From SSF14 sp037045585 (GTDB lineage Bacteria; Actinomycetota; Acidimicrobiia; Acidimicrobiales; Microtrichaceae): a DNA stretch of 64,000 nt. The stretch spans positions 124,001 through 188,000 of the forward strand of contig JBAOIR010000036.1 in the NCBI GenBank assembly GCA_037045585.1, in the 5' to 3' direction. A program made the translations under genes and the position numbers. The notes below the pieces were generated by a model that saw only the letters and a list, made by a program, of their open reading frames with translations, did not search any database and had not been told where the DNA came from. How positions within the stretch are numbered: position 1 is the stretch's first letter; every line of letters begins with the position of its first letter. This document shows positions 26,075 through 34,346 of the stretch, one piece after another.

Positions 26075-27220
26075 ATGGCACTACAGGGCAACATCGACTC
26101 GTTCTCCGTGGTGGACGTCCTGCGGCTCCTCGGTTCGTCCTCGAAATCGGGGCGCCTGGTCGTCGACGGTGACCGCGGGAGCGGCAGCCTCTGGTTGGGC
26201 GATGGCAGCGTCCTCGGTGGCACCACGACGCGGACGGGCGCGTCGGCCGTGGCGGCCCCGCCGTCGGAGGTCCTGTTCGACGTGTTGCGGTTCAGCGAGG
26301 GTGCCTTCGTGTTCGACGCGGGGCTGGAGCCGACCGAACTGGCTCGCTCGGGGGCCGGTCCGGCCGTCGACGTCGAGTCGATGATCGCCGAGGCCGAGGA
26401 GGCCCTCGTCGAGTGGGACGACATCGTTGCGATCGTGCCGTCGTTGCGCACGAGCATCTCGCTGACGCTCGACCTCGCTGTGGAATCGGTGGTGGTCGAT
26501 CGGAGGTTGTGGTCGGGAATCGTCGCGGTGGCGGCCGGTGTCGCCACCGGCGGCGACCGTACGACGGTCGGTGCCGTCGCCGAGTTGTCGGGGCTCAGCG
26601 AGCTCCCGGCGATGCGTCTGGTCCGCGACCTCGTGCTCGGCGGCCTCGTCGACGTGGGGGCCGAGGCTCCCGACGCGCCTCGGCACACCGCCTTCGACGA
26701 CGCGTCGTTCGTGCCGTTCGGCGCGCCCGCCTTCGAGCCGGCCGGCCTGGACGGCGTCGCGTTCGACCCGCCGGCGGCGCCCGTGGCCGAGCCTGCCGCG
26801 CCCTCGTACGCACCCCCGGCCTACGAGCCCGCCGATCTCGAGTTTCCCGCTCACCAGGGCGCCCCCGTCGACGTCCCGCCACCCATCGGCAACGTCGGCG
26901 TTCCCGCCGAGCGCTACGACGCCCCGGTCGCGGACGCCGGGGAGTCGTTCGACGCGTTCGCTCCCTTCGACCCGTTCGGCACCGCGGAGCCCGACACCGG
27001 CACCCACGATGCGCTGTCCGACGTCGCCGATCCTGCGACGTCGCCGGCCGAGGCCGATCCCGTCGACGCGGCCGAGGAGGCCGCGCAACAGGCGGAGTTC
27101 GCCCGTCAGCTCGCCATGTTGAGCCCTCGCGCCGCCGAAGCGGTGGCCAGCGCCGAGGCCGGCCCATCGACCGAGGACGAGGAGCGGGCCAGAGTGGCTA
27201 GATTCCTGGGATCCGTCTGA
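26075..27220 (+). CDS. DUF4388-domain protein with disordered tail
   Basis: 381 aa. The first 90 residues (MALQGNIDSFSVVDVLRLLGSSSKSGRLVV ... EGAFVFDAG) are a DUF4388 (PATAN-type) domain, a module found in bacterial signalling and protein-interaction proteins. A helical middle part follows to about residue 200, including a winged-helix-like TTVGAVAELSGLSELPAMRLVRDLVLGGLV. The remaining 170 residues are P/A/E-rich and probably unfolded. The ATG at 26075 has a GGAGG site 12 nt upstream. Function unknown; a scaffold or regulator is a guess. Confidence 0.75.
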   Translation: MALQGNIDSFSVVDVLRLLGSSSKSGRLVVDGDRGSGSLWLGDGSVLGGTTTRTGASAVAAPPSEVLFDVLRFSEGAFVFDAGLEPTELARSGAGPAVDVESMIAEAEEALVEWDDIVAIVPSLRTSISLTLDLAVESVVVDRRLWSGIVAVAAGVATGGDRTTVGAVAELSGLSELPAMRLVRDLVLGGLVDVGAEAPDAPRHTAFDDASFVPFGAPAFEPAGLDGVAFDPPAAPVAEPAAPSYAPPAYEPADLEFPAHQGAPVDVPPPIGNVGVPAERYDAPVADAGESFDAFAPFDPFGTAEPDTGTHDALSDVADPATSPAEADPVDAAEEAAQQAEFARQLAMLSPRAAEAVASAEAGPSTEDEERARVARFLGSV

Positions 27221-27289
27221 TTCGATGACGACCCGAACAGATCATTCCCCGACGTCCAGCGAGATCCCGATCCTTTCAGGAGCCGCCGC

Positions 27290-28789
27290 GTGGCGTCGCC
27301 CGACAACACCGACAGCAACAGCACTCGAGAACAGCGCCGAGGGCGCGATGGTGACCCGATGATCACATTGAACGACGCGATCACGAAGCGTTTCCCGCAG
27401 GGGAACGAGTGGGCATCGGAGGCGCTCGCCGTGCTCTCCGACGACATCGAGCCCACGTCCCTCGTGCACGAGGTCGCGGAGGGGTGGATGCGCCGAGGCG
27501 CGGGCGCCTCTGCGGAGCTGATCGACACGCTGTTCGTGCTCACGAGCGATCGACTGGGCCTGGGCCGCACCGACCGTGACGGCGATGAGCCCCAGTGGAT
27601 CGAGCTGCGATCGATCGTCGCTGTCGACGCCGTCGACGACTCGCCGCTGCCGCTGCAGACCATCGAGCTGGAGCACGGCGACGACCTCGTCGTCTGCATC
27701 GGGTGGCCCGAAGCCTTCACCGAACGCTTCATCGGTGTGCTCGTGGCCCTCGCTGGGGGTCCCGATCCCGGTGAGAGTGCCGCCGAGACGATGCCGTGGG
27801 AGTTGATCGACCCGACGGCGCTCGTCGATGACGTGTCCGACCTCGACTCGTTGTCCCCCAGCGAGTGGGTCGAGGGGTCGGTGGCGCCCGCTGCCGACGT
27901 CACGGTCGCCGAACCCGACACGATCGAACCGATCGAACCGATCGAGTCGGCGGCACCCGGCCGTCGGCCGAGACCGCAGCCGAACTGGGGGAGTCGCCCG
28001 AGCCCGAGACCGGTGGCGATCGCCCCGTCGTCGCAGCGCTCGACTTCTTCAACCCGACGCCCGCTCCCGAGCCGATCGTGGAGCCGCTGGCGACGCCCGA
28101 GCCGCCGGCGCCGGTGCCGGACCCGTTCTCGATCGATGTCGCCGCTGCCGAGGCGTGGACGTCCCTCGATCGTCAGCACGACACCCTCCCGCTCGCGCCC
28201 GACGCCTTCGAGGTCGCCCACCCGCCGATCCAGACCGGCCCGTTCGAGACCGTTCCCCGTCGAGACGGTTCCCGTCGAGACCGGCCCGTTCGAGGCGGCG
28301 TCGGGCACCTTCGACCCGGGTGCACTGGGCGACTGGATGCAGGAGCCGGTCGAGCCGGCACCGCCGACACGCGAAGCGTCCTTCACCGCCGGCCCACCGC
28401 CGTGGCAGGCCCCCGGAGCGGTGTGGCCCGACCCGTTGCGCGGCGTGCTGTACCTCGGTGGCCATCCCGGGCACCCCCGGAAGCGCAAGAACGGCACGAT
28501 GATGTTCTCCCCGAACGGGCTCGAAGTGGCCGGCTCCGGCTTCCAGAGCTGGGAGATGAACATGGACTGGGCGTTCGTGCACAGCATGGAGATCCAGGGG
28601 CCCGACGAGATCATGTTCGGCGATCACCTCAAGATCGACTCCACCAGCAGCGCCCTGATCATCACGATGGTCGACGAGACGCGGATGTTCTTCGAGATCC
28701 GCACCCGGCGCCCTCCGTCGTTGCGTGCGGCGCTCGCCCCGGTGCTCCTCATGGTCGAGAACATCCGGAGCCACCGCGCCAACGGCTGA
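27290..28789 (+). CDS. Protein with two PH/GRAM-like halves (internal frame scramble)
   Basis: Open for 499 codons from a GTG with a CAGGAG ribosome site. The N-terminal part (ITLNDAITKRF to FIGVLVALAG) and the C-terminal part (GVLYLGGHPGHPRKRKNGTMMFSPNGLEVA to LRAALAPVLLM) both look like small beta-rich PH/GRAM-like domains; this is inferred from pattern only. The middle is a P/E-rich linker, out of frame between about 27957 and 28255: the better reading SAETAAELGESPEPETGGD lies in another frame and the original frame returns at VETVPVETGPFEAA. Two compensating one-base indels explain this. An ATG at 27359 is an alternative start. No known family assigned. Confidence 0.6.
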   Translation: MASPDNTDSNSTREQRRGRDGDPMITLNDAITKRFPQGNEWASEALAVLSDDIEPTSLVHEVAEGWMRRGAGASAELIDTLFVLTSDRLGLGRTDRDGDEPQWIELRSIVAVDAVDDSPLPLQTIELEHGDDLVVCIGWPEAFTERFIGVLVALAGGPDPGESAAETMPWELIDPTALVDDVSDLDSLSPSEWVEGSVAPAADVTVAEPDTIEPIEPIESAAPGRRPRPQPNWGSRPSPRPVAIAPSSQRSTSSTRRPLPSRSWSRWRRPSRRRRCRTRSRSMSPLPRRGRPSIVSTTPSRSRPTPSRSPTRRSRPARSRPFPVETVPVETGPFEAASGTFDPGALGDWMQEPVEPAPPTREASFTAGPPPWQAPGAVWPDPLRGVLYLGGHPGHPRKRKNGTMMFSPNGLEVAGSGFQSWEMNMDWAFVHSMEIQGPDEIMFGDHLKIDSTSSALIITMVDETRMFFEIRTRRPPSLRAALAPVLLMVENIRSHRANG

Positions 28790-28828
28790 TCGTCGGTCGC
28801 ACTCGACACGGATATTTCTCGGCGAGGA

Positions 28829-28855
28829 TGTCGAGAACGCCGGGCCTGTTCCGTC
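28829..28855 (+). promoter_or_regulatory. ECF42-type promoter (TGTCGA-N17-CGTC)
   Basis: TGTCGA at 28829-28834, a 17-nt spacer, then CGTC at 28852-28855. These are the -35 and -10 elements described for ECF42 sigma factors. It stands about 49 nt before the DGPF gene, which is followed by the ECF42 gene itself, so the pair is probably autoregulated. Confidence 0.75.
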
Positions 28856-28903
28856 ACCTGGGTGAACCAGCCGGCACCGCCGGCCTCACACGAGGAGAAC
28901 ACG

Positions 28904-29311
28904 ATGGCCAAGTACCTGTTGCTGAAGCACTACCGGGGCGCCCCCGCCCCCGCCAACAACATCCCGATGGAGCGCTGGACGCCCGACGAGATCGACGCCC
29001 ACATCCAGTTCATGGGTGACTTCGCCGCCCGCCTCGAGGCGTCGGGCGAGTTCGTCGACGGGCAGGCGCTGGCGCCGGAAGGCATGTGGGTGCGTTCCGA
29101 CGGCGCGGGGCGTCCGCCGGTCACCGACGGCCCGTTCGCCGAGACCAAGGACCTCATCGCGGGCTGGATGATCATCGACGTCGACAGCGAGGCACGGGCG
29201 ATCGAGTTGGCCGGTGAGCTGTCGTCGGCGCCGGGCGCCAACGGCGAGCCGATCCATGAGTGGCTCGAGGTCCGGCCGTTCCTGACGGCGCCCCCGACGA
29301 TCACCGACTGA
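28904..29311 (+). CDS. YciI-family DGPF-motif protein
   Basis: 135-aa ferredoxin-like-fold protein of the YCII/DGPF group, the standard partner of ECF42 sigma factors. The hallmark DGPF motif is at residues 75-78 (RPPVTDGPFAETKDLIAGW). Upstream MAKYLLLKHYRG and the C-terminal EPIHEWLEVRPF are typical. ECF42 systems have no anti-sigma factor, and DGPF proteins are their usual targets; biochemical activity is unknown. It is 8 nt from the sigma gene and behind the ECF42 promoter. Confidence 0.92.
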   Translation: MAKYLLLKHYRGAPAPANNIPMERWTPDEIDAHIQFMGDFAARLEASGEFVDGQALAPEGMWVRSDGAGRPPVTDGPFAETKDLIAGWMIIDVDSEARAIELAGELSSAPGANGEPIHEWLEVRPFLTAPPTITD

Positions 29312-29319
29312 CCGCTCCG

Positions 29320-30540
29320 ATGGATGCCGACGTCGAGCTGCGCGTGCTCGTCCCGCGGGTGCTGGGGGTGCTCGTCGGCCGGGGCGCGGACTTCGCCACT
29401 GCCGAGGACGCGGTGCAGGAGGCGCTCATCCGGGCGCTCGGGGCCTGGCGGAGTTCGCCGCCGACGGACCCCACCGGCTGGCTGATCACCGTGGCGTGGC
29501 GGGCGTTCCTCGACCTGACCCGGTCCGAGAACGCCCGCCGCGACCGGGAGGTCCGGTTCGACACGGAACCTCCAACCGGCGCCGTCCCGAACGTCGACGA
29601 CACCCTTCAGCTGTACTTCCTGTGCGCCCACCCGGACCTGACTCCGTCGTCGGCCGTCGCGCTGACCCTTCGCGCCGTGGGTGGCCTCACCACCCGCCAG
29701 ATCGCCCGGGCGTACCTGGTGCCCGAGGCGACGATGGCGCAGCGCATCAGCCGCGCCAAGAGAGTCGTCGGGCAGCACGGCGTCGGGCAGCACGGTGTCG
29801 GACAGCACGGTGTCGGACAGCACGGCGTCGACCGCCCCGGCGACGTCGGCACGGTGATGCGAGTGTTGTACCTGGTCTTCAACGAGGGGTACTCCGGCGA
29901 CGTCGATCTCGCGGCCGAGGCGATCCGGCTGACCCGGCAGTTGTCCCGTCTCGCCGACGATCCGGAGGTCCACGGGTTGCTCGCCCTGATGCTCCTGCAC
30001 CACGCCCGACGAACGAGCCGCACCGGGCCCGACGGCCGTCTGGTTCCGCTCGCCGAACAGGATCGGAGCCAGTGGGACACCGAGCTCATCGCCGAAGGTG
30101 TCGACGTCCTCCAGGCGGCCCTGGCCCGCGATCGGCTCGGCGAGTACCAGGCGCAGGCGGCGATCGCCGCGCTGCACGCGGACGCGCCGCGGGTCGAGGA
30201 GACCGATTGGGTGCAGATCGTCGAGTGGTACGACGAGCTGTTGCGGTACACCGACACGCCGGTCGTTCGGCTCAATCGCGCCGTCGCGGTCGGCGAGGCC
30301 GATGGTGCGCCGGCAGGGCTGGTGGCGTTGTCCGACGTCGACGAATCGGTCCCGCGCCACGCTGCGGTGGCGGCCCACCTCCACGAACGCAACGGCGACA
30401 TCGAGCTGGCGGCCGAGCTCCACGCGGCAGCGGCGCACGACGCACCCACCCTCGCCGAGCGCGCCCACCAGACGCTGCAAGCGGCACGCTGCAACCAGCA
30501 GCTCCGCAACGGGTCCGGCCGCCGAAACCCAGACCGGTAA
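29320..30540 (+). CDS. ECF42 RNA polymerase sigma factor with C-terminal extension
   Basis: 406 aa. Sigma-2 (residues about 10-75: AEDAVQEALIRALGAWRSS, PTGWLITVAWRAFLDLTRSE) and sigma-4 (about 95-148: TLQLYFLCAHPDLTPSSAVALTLRAVGGLTTRQIARAY) are followed by the long helical ECF42 extension (VLYLVFNEGYSG, EAIRLTRQL). Residues 151-170 are four tandem GQHGV units where other ECF42 proteins have a short RAAGIPF-like linker. The gene follows a DGPF-protein gene and its cognate promoter motif lies upstream of both. Confidence 0.92.
   Translation: MDADVELRVLVPRVLGVLVGRGADFATAEDAVQEALIRALGAWRSSPPTDPTGWLITVAWRAFLDLTRSENARRDREVRFDTEPPTGAVPNVDDTLQLYFLCAHPDLTPSSAVALTLRAVGGLTTRQIARAYLVPEATMAQRISRAKRVVGQHGVGQHGVGQHGVGQHGVDRPGDVGTVMRVLYLVFNEGYSGDVDLAAEAIRLTRQLSRLADDPEVHGLLALMLLHHARRTSRTGPDGRLVPLAEQDRSQWDTELIAEGVDVLQAALARDRLGEYQAQAAIAALHADAPRVEETDWVQIVEWYDELLRYTDTPVVRLNRAVAVGEADGAPAGLVALSDVDESVPRHAAVAAHLHERNGDIELAAELHAAAAHDAPTLAERAHQTLQAARCNQQLRNGSGRRNPDR
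29770..29829 (+). repeat. Four 15-bp tandem repeats inside the ECF42 gene
   Basis: Four successive 15-bp units (GGGCAGCACGGCGTC-like, with a few synonymous changes) encode GQHGV four times in the linker between sigma-4 and the C-terminal extension. Being a multiple of three, copy number changes would keep the frame. Confidence 0.9.
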
Positions 30541-30543
30541 CCT
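30538..30543 (+). promoter_or_regulatory. -10 box of leaderless aroK promoter
   Basis: TAACCT overlaps the ECF42 stop codon (TAA) and ends 6 nt before the aroK GTG. Confidence 0.5.
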
Positions 30544-30549
30544 CGGGCG

Positions 30550-31116
30550 GTGACCCCGAGCAGTCCACCTCCGCTGCACCTGGCGTTCATCGGCATGGCC
30601 GGTGTCGGCAAGTCGGCGATCTCCCGGCGAATCGCACAGATGCTCGGCGTCGACGTCGTCGACATCGATGCAGCGGTCGTCGATGCGGCCGGCCGGCCGA
30701 TCCCCGAGATCTTCGCCACCGATGGCGAAGCGCGGTTTCGGCAGATGGAGACCGACGCGCTGCGGGCGGCGCTCGAACGGCCCGACCCCACCGTCATTGC
30801 CACCGGTGGCGGCATCGTCGAGTCGCACACCAACCGCGACCTGCTCGCCCGCCGGGCCCGGGTCGTACTGCTGCACACGACCGACGCAGTCCTCGTCGAA
30901 CGCCTCCGCAACAGCTCCAACCGGCGACCGCTGCTCGAGGGCGATCTCGAGGCGAACCTTGCGGCGCTCCGGCAGCGACGTGACCACCTCTATCGTGAGG
31001 TCGCCGACCTCGCCGTCGAGGTGGGCTTCTTCGACCTGGCGGGCACGTCCGGAGTGGTGCTGGCCGCCATCGCCGAACGCTGGCCCGACACCGAATCCCA
31101 GGAGTCCCCCCGATGA
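30550..31116 (+). CDS. aroK: Shikimate kinase
   Basis: Phosphorylates shikimate at C3. 188 aa: Walker A GMAGVGKSA, shikimate-binding DIDAAVVDAAGR and EARFRQMETDAL, the GGG loop VIATGGGIV, and the lid NRRPLLEGD. GTG start. The stop overlaps the aroB ATG (ATGA), giving an aroK-aroB pair. Confidence 0.95.
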   Translation: MTPSSPPPLHLAFIGMAGVGKSAISRRIAQMLGVDVVDIDAAVVDAAGRPIPEIFATDGEARFRQMETDALRAALERPDPTVIATGGGIVESHTNRDLLARRARVVLLHTTDAVLVERLRNSSNRRPLLEGDLEANLAALRQRRDHLYREVADLAVEVGFFDLAGTSGVVLAAIAERWPDTESQESPR

Positions 31117-32114
31117 TCCGAGTCGACGTCGACCTCGGCGAGCGGTCGTATCCGGTCCTCGTCGGCCCCGGGGTGCGTCACGAGCTCGCCGCTGTCCTCG
31201 ATCCCGCTGTTCGTCGAGTCGCGATCGTGACGGAGGAGGGGCTCGACATCCCCGTCGATCCGGGCCGGCCCCACGAGGTGTTCGAGATCCGCGGCGGCGA
31301 GACCAACAAGACCTTGGCGACGGTCGAGGACCTGTGCCGGCAGTTCGCCCGGTGGGAGCTGACCCGCGCCGACGCCGTGGTCGGTGTCGGCGGAGGCATC
31401 GTCACCGACATCGCCGGGTTCGTCGCCTCGGTGTACCACCGCGGCCTTCCCGTGGTGCACGTGGCCACGACGCTGTTGGCGCAGATCGACGCCGCCGTCG
31501 GGGGCAAGACCGGGGTCAACCTGCCCGAGGGAAAGAACCTCGTCGGTGCCTATTGGCAGCCGTCGGCGGTGCTGTGCGACACCGAGGTGCTCGCCACGCT
31601 GCCGCCCGACGAGTGGCGGTGCGGGCTCGGCGAGCTGGCCAAGTACCACTGGTTGGGCGGCGGCGACCTCGACGCCCTCGAGCTCGACGAACGGGTCGCG
31701 GCGTGTGTTCGGATCAAGGCCGACGTCGTTGCGTCCGACGAGCGCGAGGGGGGCCGGCGGGCCATCCTCAACTACGGGCACACGCTCGCGCACGCCATCG
31801 AGACCGCCAGCGATCATGCCCTCCGCCACGGCGAGGCGGTCGCGATCGGTCTGCTGTACGCGGCCGAGGTGGCGTACCGGCTCGGCCGCATCGACGCGGC
31901 CGCGGTCGCCGAGCACCGCCGGGTCATCGGCGCGTACGAGCTGCGTTCGACCGTGCCCGACGGCCTGTCCGATGACGAGCTGATCGGCTTGTTCGCCCGC
32001 GACAAGAAGGCGACGCGGGAGGTCACGTTCGTCCTCGATGGTCCGAACGGCGTCGAGCCGGTCACGGGGATCTCCGACGACCTCCTCCGTGACGCCCTCG
32101 CTGCCGTCCGCTGA
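31113..32114 (+). CDS. aroB: 3-dehydroquinate synthase
   Basis: Converts DAHP to 3-dehydroquinate; NAD- and metal-dependent. 333 aa with VVGVGGGIVTDIAGFVASVYHRGLP, ATTLLAQIDAAVGGKTGVNLPEGKNLVG, and the metal ligands in ELAKYH and ILNYGHTLAHAIE, HGEAVAIG. It overlaps aroK by 4 nt. Confidence 0.97.
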   Translation: MIRVDVDLGERSYPVLVGPGVRHELAAVLDPAVRRVAIVTEEGLDIPVDPGRPHEVFEIRGGETNKTLATVEDLCRQFARWELTRADAVVGVGGGIVTDIAGFVASVYHRGLPVVHVATTLLAQIDAAVGGKTGVNLPEGKNLVGAYWQPSAVLCDTEVLATLPPDEWRCGLGELAKYHWLGGGDLDALELDERVAACVRIKADVVASDEREGGRRAILNYGHTLAHAIETASDHALRHGEAVAIGLLYAAEVAYRLGRIDAAAVAEHRRVIGAYELRSTVPDGLSDDELIGLFARDKKATREVTFVLDGPNGVEPVTGISDDLLRDALAAVR

Positions 32115-32133
32115 CCCCACTGACCGGCCCAAT

Positions 32134-32156
32134 CCTCCACGGTTGAACTGTGGAGG
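32134..32156. promoter_or_regulatory. 23-bp near-perfect palindrome abutting the aroQ -10 box
   Basis: CCTCCAC and GTGGAGG arms enclose GTT-G-AAC, giving 20 of 22 symmetric positions. It ends 4 nt before the TAGGCT -10 box of aroQ, so a bound dimer would cover the -35 region. Alternatively it is the aroB terminator hairpin (no U-tract). Confidence 0.45.
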
Positions 32157-32160
32157 CCCG

Positions 32161-32166
32161 TAGGCT
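32161..32166 (+). promoter_or_regulatory. -10 box of leaderless aroQ promoter
   Basis: TAGGCT ends 6 nt before the aroQ ATG. Confidence 0.6.
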
Positions 32167-32172
32167 GACGCC

Positions 32173-32616
32173 ATGCCCTCGCTCCTGCTGTTGTCCGGCC
32201 CGAACCTGAATCTCCTCGGCACCCGCGAACCGACGATCTACGGCACAGCGACCCTCGACGACCACGTCACGCTCGCCCGGACGACGGCCGAGGCCCACGG
32301 ATTCGAGCTGCACCACTCCCAGCACAACCACGAGGGCGAGATCGTGGACGCCGTCCACGGCGCCCGTTCCAACATGGCCGGCATCGTCATCAACCCCGGC
32401 GCGTTCACCCACTACTCGTGGGCGCTGCACGACGCGCTCGCCGCCTACGACGGACCGATCGTCGAGCTGCACCTGTCCAACCCGGCCGCTCGTGAATCGT
32501 TCCGGCACCTGTCGGTCGTGGCCCCGGTGGCCAGCGGGACGATCGCCGGGTTCGGGGGAGCGGGCTACCGACTCGCCGTCGAGGCGATCGTCGGACTGAT
32601 CGGATCGGAGTCCTGA
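32173..32616 (+). CDS. aroQ: 3-dehydroquinate dehydratase, type II
   Basis: Dodecameric type II enzyme that dehydrates 3-dehydroquinate. 147 aa: LLLSGPNLNLLGTREPTIYG (Arg and Tyr of the flexible lid), HSQHNHEGEIVDAVHGA, INPGAFTHYSWALHDAL, and VELHLSNPAARESFRHLS with the catalytic-region His. pepP begins 2 nt after the stop. Confidence 0.97.
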   Translation: MPSLLLLSGPNLNLLGTREPTIYGTATLDDHVTLARTTAEAHGFELHHSQHNHEGEIVDAVHGARSNMAGIVINPGAFTHYSWALHDALAAYDGPIVELHLSNPAARESFRHLSVVAPVASGTIAGFGGAGYRLAVEAIVGLIGSES

Positions 32617-32617
32617 C

Positions 32618-33723
32618 ATGTCATCGTCCGACCTCGTCCCCATGGACGTCGCTGCCCGACTGGGGCGTCTCGCGCGGCACCCTCGACGGCGGCGGCGTCG
32701 ACGCGCTGATCGTCACCAACCTCACCAACGTCCGGTACCTCACCGGGTTCACCGGATCCGCCGGCCTCGTCGTGGTGACGCCCGACCACGCGGTGCTCGT
32801 GACCGACGGTCGCTACGGCGAACAGGCCCCCGCCCAGGTCGCCGCGGCCGGGGCGCCGGTGACGGTCGAGGTCTCCGGCACCGAGCAGGACAAGATCGTG
32901 GCGTCGGCCCTGACCGGGGTCGGCCGCGTCGGCCTCGAGGCCGACGTCGATCGTGTGGTCGGCGCAACGTCGATATGCCGACCTGCTCGCCGGTCACGAC
33001 GTCGTGGCCACCTCCGGGCTCGTCGAGCAGCTCCGCATCCGCAAGGACGCCGGGGAGATCGACCGGATGACCCGAGCCGCCCACATCGCCGACGCCGCGC
33101 TCGCCCAGGTGCGTCCGATGCTGCTCGAACGGCCCACCGAGCGGGAGTTCGGCCTCGCCCTCGACACCGCGATCCGTTCGCTCGGCGCCTCGGGCAACTC
33201 CTTCGAGACGATCGTCGCCTCGGGCCCCAACGGCGCGCTGCCCCACGCCCGCCCGACGGACCGGACGATCGCCGACGGCGACCTCGTGGTCCTCGACTTC
33301 GGGGCGATCGTCGACGGCTATTGCTCCGACATGACCCGCACCGTCGCCATCGGTGAGCTCACCGAGACGCAGGCGCGCATGGTCGAGAGCGTCGCCGCGG
33401 CTCAGCGGGCCGGCGTCGAGACCGTCCGGGCCGGAGCGACGAGCCGAGAGGTGGACCAGGCCTGCCGTGCGGTGATCGACGAGTACGGCTGGGCCGAGCG
33501 GTTCACCCACGGCACCGGCCACGGCGTCGGCCTCGACATCCACGAGGCACCGCGGGTATCCGCCGTGTCGGATGCTACGCTCGAACCCGGTTTTGTCGTG
33601 ACCGTGGAGCCCGGCGTCTACATCGCTCCCCACGGCGGCGTCCGGATCGAGGACACCGTTGTGGTGACCGAGACCGGGTGCACGGTGCTCACGGCGTCAC
33701 CGAAGACCCTTCTCGTGGCCTGA
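32618..33723 (+). CDS. pepP: M24-family Xaa-Pro aminopeptidase (frameshifted)
   Basis: Pita-bread fold metallopeptidase, about 368 aa after correction. The creatinase-like N-domain reads DALIVTNLTNVRYLTGFTGSAGLVVV and VLVTDGRYGEQAP. The catalytic domain has FETIVASGPNGALPHARPTDR, metal ligands VVLDFGAIVDGYCSDMTRT, HGTGHGVGLDIHEAP and EPGVYI. Two one-base indels, near 32670 and 32950, divide it into three frames. It sits between aroQ and efp as in other actinobacteria, where it is often annotated pepP or pepQ. Confidence 0.92.
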
Positions 33724-33775
33724 TCGTCGCCGCGACCCCGAACCCGCCCGAGCACGTACAGCGACAGGAACTCCC

Positions 33776-34346
33776 ATGGCCCAGATCTCCACCGCCGACT
33801 TCAAGAACGGCATCACCCTCGACCTGCCCGAGGGTCTCGTCCAGATCGTCGAGTTCCAGCACGTCAAGCCCGGCAAGGGCGGCGCGTTCGTGCGCACGAC
33901 GCTCAAGAACGTTCGCAACGGCGCCGTCGTCGACCGCACGTTCCGGGCCGGCGAGAAGATGGAGCGCGCCTTCATCGAGAAGAAGGACATGCAGTTCCTC
34001 TACAACGACGGCGCCGACTACGTGTTCATGGACACCACGAGCTACGAGCAGCTGTCGGTGCCGCCGGCCTCGCTCGGCGACTCGAAGAACTACCTGCTCG
34101 AGAACATGACCGCAGCGGTGCAGATGTTCGGTGACGAGATCATCGGTGTGGAGCTGCCCGCAGCCGTCGACCTGCCGATCCGTGAGACCGAGCCGGGCGT
34201 GCAGGGCGACCGGGTGTCGGGTGCCCGCAAGCCGGCCACGCTCGATCACCGGCCTCGTCGTCCAGGTTCCGCTGTTCGTCGGCCCCGATGACATCATCCG
34301 GGTCGACACCCGCACGGGCGAGTACATCACCCGCGCCAACGGATGA
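33776..34346 (+). CDS. efp: Translation elongation factor P (late frameshift)
   Basis: EF-P relieves ribosome stalling at polyproline. About 189 aa: STADFKNGITLDLPEGLVQIVEFQHVKPGKGGAFVRTTLKN, with the Lys of the PGKGG loop at the tip that is modified in other phyla, then the OB domains. One extra C near 34244 shifts the last 34 codons; corrected, the protein ends ITGLVVQVPLFVGPDDIIRVDTRTGEY and its stop overlaps the nusB ATG (ATGA). Confidence 0.95.
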
